Assembly: GCA_021778575.1 (NCBI GenBank)
Contig: JAJYCH010000062.1
Location: forward strand, 1 to 11,952
Direction: 5' to 3'
DNA: 11,952 nucleotides
Source: Planctomycetota bacterium
Lineage (GTDB): Bacteria; Planctomycetota; Planctomycetia; Isosphaerales; Isosphaeraceae
Shown here piece by piece: positions 1 to 5,414 of this stretch; within the stretch, counting starts at the first letter, position 1; each line of letters starts with the position of its first letter. Under the pieces are notes generated by a model that worked only from the letters and a program-made list of their open reading frames with translations, searched no databases and had not been told where the DNA came from. The translations under genes and the position numbers were made by a program.

Positions 1-2
1 GC

Positions 3-365
3 ACGATCTATTATCTGATCGAAGTCCCCGAAGCCAGTGTCGACTGGGATGTGGAGCCCGGGGCATGGATCGAGATCCCGGCGGATATTGCTGACTATCC
101 CATCGGGATCGATGATCCTCCACCTCGGACGCTCGCGGTTTGCAAGAGCGACCCGAAGCATTACAAGTTGTTCAAATATCCGGATGACGTCGAGCGTGCC
201 GGATTCGAACCGACTGGTATGTCGTACGGAGGAGTCTACTCGCCATCGCAGTGGAACCGTTTTGTCAAGATGATCCCGTCGTTGATCGCTTTCGAGGCGA
301 TCGGCGGTAATGATCGCCCTGGAGCGATGGACGAGGCCATGCGTTACATCCGAGAGGCTCGCTGA
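3..365 (+). CDS. hypothetical protein, 5'-truncated by window edge (gene before the PIN nuclease)
   Basis: I do not recognise this protein. The frame is open from the first bases of the window (reading T-I-Y-Y-L-I-E-V-P-E-A-S-V-D-W-D before the GTG at 51) and runs to TGA at 363-365, so the true start probably lies outside the window; the GTG at 51 is an alternative start that would leave 104 residues. The visible 120 residues are soluble, rich in acidic, aromatic and proline residues, with no signal peptide or membrane segment. The C-terminus (MIPSLIAFEAIGG then a charged helix ending in MRYIREAR) looks helical. The stop is 3 nt before the GTG of a PIN-domain nuclease, so the two are almost certainly co-transcribed. 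That position is where a toxin-antitoxin antitoxin usually sits, but no ribbon-helix-helix, AbrB or Phd fold is evident, so an antitoxin role is only inference. Confidence 0.6.
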   Translation, partial: TIYYLIEVPEASVDWDVEPGAWIEIPADIADYPIGIDDPPPRTLAVCKSDPKHYKLFKYPDDVERAGFEPTGMSYGGVYSPSQWNRFVKMIPSLIAFEAIGGNDRPGAMDEAMRYIREAR

Positions 366-368
366 TCC

Positions 369-881
369 GTGGCACGGATACTGGTGTTTGACTCCGACCC
401 GGCGGGTTTGGCCTGTCACGGAAAGGGAAATCCCGAAGCCAACGAATTTCGGGCTTGGATGCACGGCCAATGGGGCGCCGGGTCAATTCTGGTCATCCCG
501 GCGATCGTTGATTACGAACTGCGTCGGTCACTGATCCTCGCTGAGGCGTGGGATGGTCTTGTCAGGCTCGACGCGCTCTATGCCTCCAATCGTGTTCGTT
601 GTCTCTCAATCAGCGATGCGGCAATGCGAACCGCCGCCAGGCTCTGGGCTGACGCCCGACGACGCGGTCAGCAGACCGCCCACGATCACGCCCTTGACGC
701 CGACGTCATCTTCTCGGCTCAGGCCATCGAATTTTGTTCGGACCTTGATGAATGGCAAATCATCACCGAGAACGTCGGTCACATCTCGCGATACGTCGGC
801 GATCGGGCGCGATCACGCCGTTCGGTCGTGGGTGATTGGTTCAAGTCGGAGCGAGGGCTTCTTGATCCCGAGTTGGGCTGA
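369..881 (+). CDS. PIN-domain nuclease, VapC-like
   Basis: This 170-residue protein is a probable metal-dependent ribonuclease of the PIN family; the best-known relatives are VapC toxins that cleave tRNA or rRNA. The expected acidic cluster is visible: Asp8 in the N-terminal strand (ILVFDSD), Glu50 in the helix IVDYELRR, and Asp112 in DADVIFSAQA, followed by the typical late strand and Asn in IITENVGHISRY (131-142). The first 142 residues match a full PIN domain. The last ~28 are a basic tail (RARSRRSVVGDWFKSERG) outside the usual core. The start is GTG 369, with GAGAGG at 352-357 inside the end of the preceding gene as a plausible ribosome site. The gene follows that gene after 3 nt, which fits a toxin-antitoxin pair, though many PIN proteins are not toxins. 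The family call is firm; the toxin role is not. Confidence 0.78.
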   Translation: MARILVFDSDPAGLACHGKGNPEANEFRAWMHGQWGAGSILVIPAIVDYELRRSLILAEAWDGLVRLDALYASNRVRCLSISDAAMRTAARLWADARRRGQQTAHDHALDADVIFSAQAIEFCSDLDEWQIITENVGHISRYVGDRARSRRSVVGDWFKSERGLLDPELG

Positions 882-969
882 TCTGGATTTCCTGCTGTCG
901 TGAGCCCGATTCCTTGACGCTGAAAATGTCATTGGACCAGGTGTCAAAATCGCGTGAGGGTCTTGATTC

Positions 970-1314
970 ATGCCGCATGTACTGGGTGACGACAGGCCGA
1001 TCGGTCCTCCAGGCAAATGTTGGAAATACTTCGATAGAGGCGTCTACTCCGTCTCTGAAGTTTTCCATCTGTATCTCGATCATCTAAGTACTAATGACGC
1101 CGTCACCGAGGTGAACAAACTCGCGGAAAATCATCGTCAAATCTTTCTGGGCCATCTTCGGTCGATTTCGATCGATGAGATTCCGCCGGGATTCTTCTGT
1201 CCTGGGACCGGAATCACGCCCGAGTTCAACCGTGAGTGGCAACTCTATAAACAGCAGAAGGCGCGTCTGATCTTGAGCCACTTCGGCCCCGATGCGACTA
1301 CGGGTGCGGGCTGA
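970..1314 (+). CDS. hypothetical protein, 114 aa
   Basis: I do not recognise the product. The frame starts at ATG 970 with TGAGGG (955-960) about 9 nt upstream and ends at TGA 1312-1314. The sequence has a natural composition: aromatic and acidic N-terminal half (CWKYFDRGVYSVSEVFHLYLDHLS), a charged helical stretch around residues 43-65 (TEVNKLAENHRQIFLGHLR), then IDEIPPGFFCPGTGITPEF, and a helix EWQLYKQQKARLILSHF near the end. There is no signal peptide or membrane segment, so it should be cytoplasmic. It sits 88 nt after the PIN gene and 140 nt before the glycosyltransferase on the same strand; nothing ties it to either. It could be a third member of the PIN locus or a lineage-specific orphan. 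That it is a gene is likely; what it does is unknown. Confidence 0.55.
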   Translation: MPHVLGDDRPIGPPGKCWKYFDRGVYSVSEVFHLYLDHLSTNDAVTEVNKLAENHRQIFLGHLRSISIDEIPPGFFCPGTGITPEFNREWQLYKQQKARLILSHFGPDATTGAG

Positions 1315-1435
1315 TCAGGAGTGATTGCGGAACAATCGACCTCGACAAAATGGTTCTGCAATGTTCGGGTCGCCCTCTAAGCAAATTGGCATTAGAATCC
1401 CGTTCATTCCATGATCGCCAAATCTACAAAGGGCC

Positions 1436-1444
1436 AAGGAAGGA
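1436..1444 (+). promoter_or_regulatory. ribosome binding site deciding the glycosyltransferase start
   Basis: AAGGAAGGA lies 10 nt before ATG 1455. No comparable purine-rich site precedes the upstream in-frame ATG at 1350, and the 35 codons between the two ATGs encode a hydrophilic stretch foreign to the family. The start at 1455 is therefore preferred. Confidence 0.7.
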
Positions 1445-1454
1445 CCCGAACGCC

Positions 1455-3200
1455 ATGCCGGATGCTCGACTGGGTTTGGCCCGGCTGGCCTCGATTGTTG
1501 GGCTTTGCGTCCTGACGCTGGCGATTGGCCTGGGCGGTTCGGGACGGTTGACCTACCACGAAGCCTTCGTGGCCCAGACGGCTCGCGAGATGATCGCGAC
1601 GGGAAACATCCTGGTCCCGACGATCGATGGGCAACCCTGGATCGAAAAGCCTCCGCTGGCGGGCTGGCTGGTCGCCGGGATGGGCAAGCTGGCGGGGGGC
1701 GTGAGTGAAGTCGTCGCGCGGGTTCCGTCGGCCGTTGCCGCGACTCTTCTGGCCCTGGGAATCGCGGTGTTCGCCGCCCGTCGGTTTGGGCCCAACGTCG
1801 GCTGGCTCGCCGGTCTGGTCCAGGCGAGCACGTTCTGGTTCGTCGTCCGGGGGCGACTGGCCGAGGCCGATATTCTTCTGGCCTGTCTCGTCACCTGGGG
1901 GATGGTGGCGTTCGATCGCTTGCGGACTCAGGACTGGGGATTTGGGGGTCAGGACTCAGGACTTGGGACTGGGGACTGGGGGGTGGTGCGGGGGCCGCAC
2001 TGGTCGCTGGCTCGTCGAAGCTTCGTAGGGTCCGCTGTGCGGACCGTGAATACCGATTCGGCACCCAGTGGGACGGTCCGCATAGCGGACCCTACGCCGG
2101 CTTTCTCCGGCATGGTTCGGGTAACGACCGCTCCGCCGGCTCAGGTCGAATCCCCCCCTTTCCTTGCTGTTTTCTGGCGTTGGGCCTTTTTCGGCATTTT
2201 GGGGGCGATGTCGCTGGTCAAAGGGTTGGGCTTTGGCGCGGTCCTGGCGGGGTCGGCGATCGGGGTGGTCTTGCTCTGGGATCGCGACCGATTGGCGTTC
2301 AAAACGCTCTGTTCTCGCCGAGGTTGGACTCTGGCGGCGGTTCTGGCGCTGACCTGGCCGATCCTGGTAGCGATCCGGTTGCCGGCGGCGGTTTCGCTCT
2401 GGGCGTTGCACGTGACCGACCGGATGGCCACTCATCCCGAGGTCTTCATCGGTGGTCCGTGGTGGCAGTATGGCCCGGCGGTCCTGGGGCAGGCGTTGCC
2501 CTGGACTCCGCTGGCGTTGCTGGGCGCTGGACCGTCGCTGATCCGGGCGATCCGGGGTCGAGGCGGTGCCGATCGCTTGCTCTGGGCCTGGGCGGTCGTG
2601 CCGATCCTGGTCCTGTCGACGGCGACGGTCAAGAATGCGCACTATGCGATATATGCCTTGCCGCCACTGTCGGTCTGGGCGGCCCTGGGGCTGGCTCGGG
2701 TGGGTTTCCGGCTCCAGCGGCGTCGAGGGTGGTCGCCGGGTCGGATCAAGCTGGCGACCGGCGCGTTGTTCGTGATCCTGGGCTTGAGCTGCGGTCTGGG
2801 CCACCTCGTTCTCGGCCCCCGGTTCGACCATCGAGGCATCGAGTGGGGCTGGACCGCGCGGGTGGGCCGGGAGCTTGACCCGAAGCTCGCGCCGGTGTTT
2901 CTTTATGAGGATTGGGACCGCAAGCCGTACCCGACGCCGTTCGGCCCGGTCCCGCACGACTGGGCGGTCCGGCTCTATTATCTGGATCGGTCGGCGTCGT
3001 GGCGGCAAGGGGTCGTCGACCTGGCGGCTCGCCCGCCTGGGGCTGGGTCGTACGCGCTCGTCGGCCGCGAGCGGGACATTCCTGGGCTCGAGGGTCTCGG
3101 CCAGGTCGAACTTCTGATGAAGGGGCCTGCCGACCGGTTCGACCGCGAATTCCGGCTGTTCCGGATCACGCCGGACTCGGACCAGTCAACCCATCGATGA
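1455..3200 (+). CDS. family 39 (ArnT/PMT-like) integral membrane glycosyltransferase
   Basis: This 581-residue polytopic protein probably transfers a sugar from a polyprenyl-phosphate donor to an acceptor on the outer face of the inner membrane. After a first membrane helix (residues 8-29) comes the family's signature loop: HEAFVAQTAREM (35-46), then GNILVPTIDGQPWIEKPPLAGWLVA (50-74). Later family features are SLVKGLGFG (253-261, the usual Leu-x-Lys-Gly) and TVKNAHYAIYALPPLSVWAA (391-410) before a soluble C-terminal portion. Two things are odd. The Asp-Glu pair usual in the first loop reads His35-Glu36. Residues ~157-235 are a hydrophilic, low-complexity insert coded by a heptanucleotide repeat and a nested palindrome, in frame, between two membrane helices. 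The substrate cannot be read from the sequence. The insert probably forms a loop that is tolerated, but reduced activity is possible. Confidence 0.85.
   Translation: MPDARLGLARLASIVGLCVLTLAIGLGGSGRLTYHEAFVAQTAREMIATGNILVPTIDGQPWIEKPPLAGWLVAGMGKLAGGVSEVVARVPSAVAATLLALGIAVFAARRFGPNVGWLAGLVQASTFWFVVRGRLAEADILLACLVTWGMVAFDRLRTQDWGFGGQDSGLGTGDWGVVRGPHWSLARRSFVGSAVRTVNTDSAPSGTVRIADPTPAFSGMVRVTTAPPAQVESPPFLAVFWRWAFFGILGAMSLVKGLGFGAVLAGSAIGVVLLWDRDRLAFKTLCSRRGWTLAAVLALTWPILVAIRLPAAVSLWALHVTDRMATHPEVFIGGPWWQYGPAVLGQALPWTPLALLGAGPSLIRAIRGRGGADRLLWAWAVVPILVLSTATVKNAHYAIYALPPLSVWAALGLARVGFRLQRRRGWSPGRIKLATGALFVILGLSCGLGHLVLGPRFDHRGIEWGWTARVGRELDPKLAPVFLYEDWDRKPYPTPFGPVPHDWAVRLYYLDRSASWRQGVVDLAARPPGAGSYALVGRERDIPGLEGLGQVELLMKGPADRFDREFRLFRITPDSDQSTHR
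1924..1986 (+). repeat. heptanucleotide tandem repeat (GGACTnn, nine units) inside the glycosyltransferase
   Basis: Nine consecutive 7-nt units fill 1924-1986 in one register: GGACTCA, GGACTGG, GGATTTG, GGGGTCA, GGACTCA, GGACTTG, GGACTGG, GGACTGG, GGGGTGG. The purest stretch is 1952-1979. The array encodes a Gly/Asp/Trp-rich stretch (residues 157-177). Nine units make 63 nt, so the reading frame is kept; gain or loss of one unit would shift it. The core unit ACTGGGG is the complement of CCCCAGT, a heptamer known from short tandemly repeated sequences of filamentous cyanobacteria. Whether the two are related is unknown. Confidence 0.85.
2024..2096. repeat. 73-bp nested palindrome (MITE/REP-like element) inside the glycosyltransferase
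   Basis: Two 24-nt arms, 2024-2047 and 2073-2096, are inverted copies of each other with a single mismatch at the arm centre (23 of 24), separated by a 25-nt loop. Each arm is itself a small palindrome, GGTCCGC-N3-GCGGACC (2029-2045 and 2075-2091), so the element can fold as one long hairpin or as two short ones. The ends are CGTAGGG and CCCTACG, and a perfect CGAAGCTTCG palindrome (2016-2025) abuts the left end. It is read through as residues ~190-214 of the glycosyltransferase. The form resembles non-autonomous palindromic elements (REP/MITE). I see no transposase and no clear target duplication. Confidence 0.85.
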
Positions 3201-3407
3201 TTGTCTCGATACTTCCGCCTGGCGCATTTTTCCTGCCAGAGCTCGAAAAGTCTGATTCTGGTGTCACTTCAACATTTTCCGAGAGTATTTAGACAGGAAG
3301 GCGACGAGTTCGGTCCCGGTTCTCCATTTTCCAGGAGTATTGCGGTCCGAAAGCATCCTTAATGTCGCTCGATGTAGTAAGAAATGAATTTCTTGCGTCG
3401 CAGTCCC

Positions 3408-3436
3408 TTGACCTGTGGATGTCGCGTGATTATCGT
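3408..3436 (+). promoter_or_regulatory. candidate housekeeping-type promoter for DUF1559 gene 1
   Basis: TTGACC (3408-3413) and TATCGT (3431-3436) are separated by 17 nt, matching the -35 box at 5 of 6 positions and the -10 box at 4 of 6. It would give a leader of about 140 nt before ATG 3582. The AAGAAAT/ATTTCTT inverted repeat ends 13 nt upstream of the -35 and could be an operator. Planctomycete promoters are poorly characterised, so this is a geometric match only. Confidence 0.35.
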
Positions 3437-3564
3437 CACAGATGAACCCATACTTTGACATAGGCTTCCCCCTCATCAATCAACGCAATGCGGAGTGATC
3501 TCCCGCATTCCTGGAGCGGTCGTGCGCGCCCGGAAGAGGTTACTTGATTTCGAGACGGGGTGCC

Positions 3565-3572
3565 AGGAAGGA
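3565..3572 (+). promoter_or_regulatory. ribosome binding site deciding the DUF1559 gene 1 start
   Basis: AGGAAGGA lies 9 nt before ATG 3582, placing the start directly before the short basic leader and prepilin motif. An in-frame upstream start at 3495 would add 29 residues that do not belong to the family. Confidence 0.7.
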
Positions 3573-3581
3573 TGCCGTTTG

Positions 3582-4637
3582 ATGAGTCGTCGAACACGCG
3601 GATTTACGCTGATTGAATTGCTGGTGGTCATCGCTATCATCGCCGTCCTCATTGCCTTGCTTCTGCCGGCGGTTCAGGCCGCTCGAGAGGCCGCTCGCCG
3701 GTCGCAGTGCGTCAACAACCTGAAGCAGATCGGTCTGGCGGTCATGAATTACGAGAGCGCGGTGGGGTCCTTGCCCTGGGGCGAGTGCGCGCGGCCCAGG
3801 GCCAACGTCGCACCATCGAGCCTCTGCATGATGCTTCCTCAACTTGAGCAACAGAACCTGTACAACGCCTGCAACTTCACCAGCCAGAACGGCAACGCGT
3901 TCTGGAATGGCCAGAGCCTGGTCAACTCGACCGTCCAGCTCACCAAGATCAACGCGTTCATCTGTCCCTCGGATGTGAGCCGGATCGCGATGGTGGGCGT
4001 TTATGGCTTCACGGACACTCCCGGCTAGACGCATTATGCGTGCACCGCCGGTGCCGATGCTTATACCTTCAGCTACCCAAATATCAATCCCAACTGCGGT
4101 CCTTATCCGGGGATCGGTATCCTGGTCAAACTGGCCACGATCGTGGACGGGACGTCGAACACGGTCTCGTTTTCGGAGATTGTCAATGGGGTTGGGGCGT
4201 ACTCGGGCGTTTTCGACAACCTGACCCCCTCGGGGTCGCCCGCCAAGCTGACGACGGCGTCGACGGGCAGCGCGTCGGTCGTCGGCACCCCGCAAATCGA
4301 TTACAATCTTTGTAACGCGACGGCGCCCTCGCCGGCCACCGTGGCTGGTGCCAAGGGGGGCGACTTTCCCCTCGGGGCGGCCTGGTGGTGGGGTCGGGGC
4401 GGCCAGACCCGGTTCAACTGCGTCATGACGCCCAACAAGTGGAGCTGCGACTTCGGCAACGACAACTCCGACAGCGACAACAACGCCATCACCGCCGGCA
4501 GCCGCCACTCCGGCGGCGTCAATGTCGGGATGCTGGACGGCTCGGTCCGTTTCATCAAGAGCACCATCAACCCGCAGACCTGGTGGGCCCTCAGCACCAT
4601 GACGGGGGCCGAGGTCATCTCGGCCGACTCGTACTGA
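3582..4637 (+). pseudogene. DUF1559 pseudopilin-like protein 1, interrupted by one in-frame TAG at 4026-4028
   Basis: The reading frame encodes a complete DUF1559 protein of the planctomycete type, about 351 residues, but codon 149 is TAG. The N-terminal piece (3582-4028, 148 residues) has the prepilin leader and cleavage site, Gly7|Phe8-TLIE with Glu at +5, the hydrophobic helix [20 protein letters not shown], the [21 protein letters not shown] hallmark and FICPSD (127-131). After the stop the same frame continues at once with THYACTAGADAYTFSYP, then VDGTSNTVSFSEIVNGVGAYSG, the H-x9-DG motif (HSGGVNVGMLDGSV) and the end ISADSY. No frameshift or deletion is seen. In the intact paralogue at 7515-8588 the stop position corresponds to Asn (PG-N-TNYQ against PG-*-THYA). 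It is either a recent nonsense pseudogene, a sequence error, or read-through. The family is thought to be exported by a type II/IV pilus-like machinery; its role is unknown. Confidence 0.85.
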
Positions 4638-4671
4638 GTGGGAACCCGCCCGCTCCTTCGGATTTTGTCCT

Positions 4672-4703
4672 CGGAGGGTACCCTGGTTTCGGGGTGCCCT
4701 CCG
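4672..4703 (+). terminator. hairpin, probable terminator after DUF1559 gene 1
   Basis: A 12-bp stem (CGGAGGGTACCC, 4672-4683, against GGGTGCCCTCCG, 4692-4703, one G-T wobble) encloses an 8-nt loop. It lies 35 nt after the stop codon and is followed by the weak T stretch CATTTTG. It separates DUF1559 gene 1 from the sigma factor unit. Confidence 0.6.
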
Positions 4704-4780
4704 GTCATTTTGAACTTCCTCGATTGCCAGAGCTTGCGTCCATTCTGGCGTGCCGGCAATCCACTAATCCTGTTGCGAGG

Positions 4781-4808
4781 TTGTGAGATCCGGCGGGTTC
4801 CGGCAAAT
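4781..4808 (+). promoter_or_regulatory. shared bipartite motif, copy 1, upstream of the sigma factor
   Basis: TTGTGAGA (4781-4788), 10 nt, then TCCGGCAAAT (4799-4808). The same 18 fixed bases with the same 10-nt spacing recur at 7235-7262. Copy 1 also has a second TCCGGC at 4789-4794, so TCCGGC is doubled with a 10-nt period. The motif ends 48 nt before the sigma start at 4857. Read as a promoter, TTGTGA and AAATTA would be boxes spaced 18 nt apart; it could equally be an activator or ECF-sigma site. Confidence 0.6.
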
Positions 4809-4856
4809 TAGATCGAGAGAATCATTCCGAGCCGGGAACTCGAAGGGGGGCGAAGC

Positions 4857-5414
4857 GTGCTCACCCAGGCCGAGATCGACGTCGTGGTGGATCAGGTGGC
4901 TCGAGGCAAGCGCGACGCGTTCCGGCTGATTGTCCGGACGTTCAGCCTGCCGCTCCGGGCTTATATCGCCAGCCAGGTCCACCACCCCAACGATGTGGAC
5001 GACATGACCCAGGAAGTGTTCCTCGCGGCCTATCGTCACCTGCCGTCATTTCGTCGAGGGGACGACTTCGGGGCCTGGCTCCGGGGGATCGCGCGGAACA
5101 AGCTTCACGATTATTTCCGGAGTACGGCCCGGCGCGACAAGGCCCTGGAGCGGTTTCGCCAGGAAGTGGCCCGGGTGGTCGAAGGGGATCTGGAGGCCGC
5201 CGCGTCGTCGGATAACTCGGAGTCGATCGAGGCGCTTCTGCGCTGTATCGGGCGGCTCCCGGAGAAGCTCCGGCGCGTGGTCCGGGCGGGTCTCGACGGC
5301 GACAAGCCGGTCGATCTGGCCGAGGAATTTGTGACCTCGGTCGGGGCCATTTATAATCTCCACTATCGTGCCAACCAACTCCTCCGCGACTGCGTCCAGA
5401 AGGAGCTCGGCTAA
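4857..5414 (+). CDS. ECF-type RNA polymerase sigma factor, planctomycete/verrucomicrobial type
   Basis: This 185-residue sigma-70 family protein has only regions 2 and 4, as ECF sigma factors do. Region 2 covers about residues 18-90, with the core-binding segment DVDDMTQEVFLAAYR (46-60) and the -10 recognition helix FGAWLRGIARNKLHDYFR (71-88). An acidic linker (109-124) leads to region 4 (about 125-182), with LLRCIGRLPEKLRRVVRA and the helix-turn-helix in VDLAEEFVTSVGAIYNLHYRANQLLRDCV. The start is GTG 4857, 6 nt after GAAGGGGGG. The stop TAA overlaps the ATG of the FecR/LamG gene by one base (TAATG), indicating translational coupling, as expected for a sigma factor and its membrane regulator. 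A motif shared with DUF1559 gene 2 lies 48 nt upstream of the start and may be its own target site. The inducing signal is not evident. Confidence 0.92.
   Translation: MLTQAEIDVVVDQVARGKRDAFRLIVRTFSLPLRAYIASQVHHPNDVDDMTQEVFLAAYRHLPSFRRGDDFGAWLRGIARNKLHDYFRSTARRDKALERFRQEVARVVEGDLEAAASSDNSESIEALLRCIGRLPEKLRRVVRAGLDGDKPVDLAEEFVTSVGAIYNLHYRANQLLRDCVQKELG

Larger units (their letters stand above)
3201..3581. other. intergenic region between glycosyltransferase and DUF1559 gene 1
   Basis: This 381-nt stretch is less GC-rich than its flanks and holds no convincing gene. It contains a perfect inverted repeat AAGAAAT-GA-ATTTCTT (3379-3394), a candidate promoter at 3408-3436, a lone TTGACA (3455-3460) without a good -10, and the ribosome site of the next gene. 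No clear terminator was found for the glycosyltransferase. Confidence 0.6.

Noticed and set aside
1350..1454. Upstream ATG at 1350 as start of the glycosyltransferase
   Set aside because: No ribosome site and a non-family N-terminus; ATG 1455 has AAGGAAGGA 10 nt upstream and gives a normal first membrane helix.
1956..3008. 350-codon open frame on the minus strand opposite the glycosyltransferase
   Set aside because: The product is almost only Arg, Pro, Gln and Asp, with no family resemblance; it mirrors the codon pattern of the real gene on the other strand.
3455..3483. TTGACA at 3455-3460 as a second promoter for DUF1559 gene 1
   Set aside because: No acceptable -10 at 16-18 nt (AATCAA or ATCAAC), although the -35 itself is perfect.
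3540..4508. 322-codon minus-strand frame across the broken DUF1559 gene
   Set aside because: Low-complexity Val/Gly/Arg/Asp composition opposite clearly coding DUF1559 sequence; a high-GC shadow. It does not explain the TAG.
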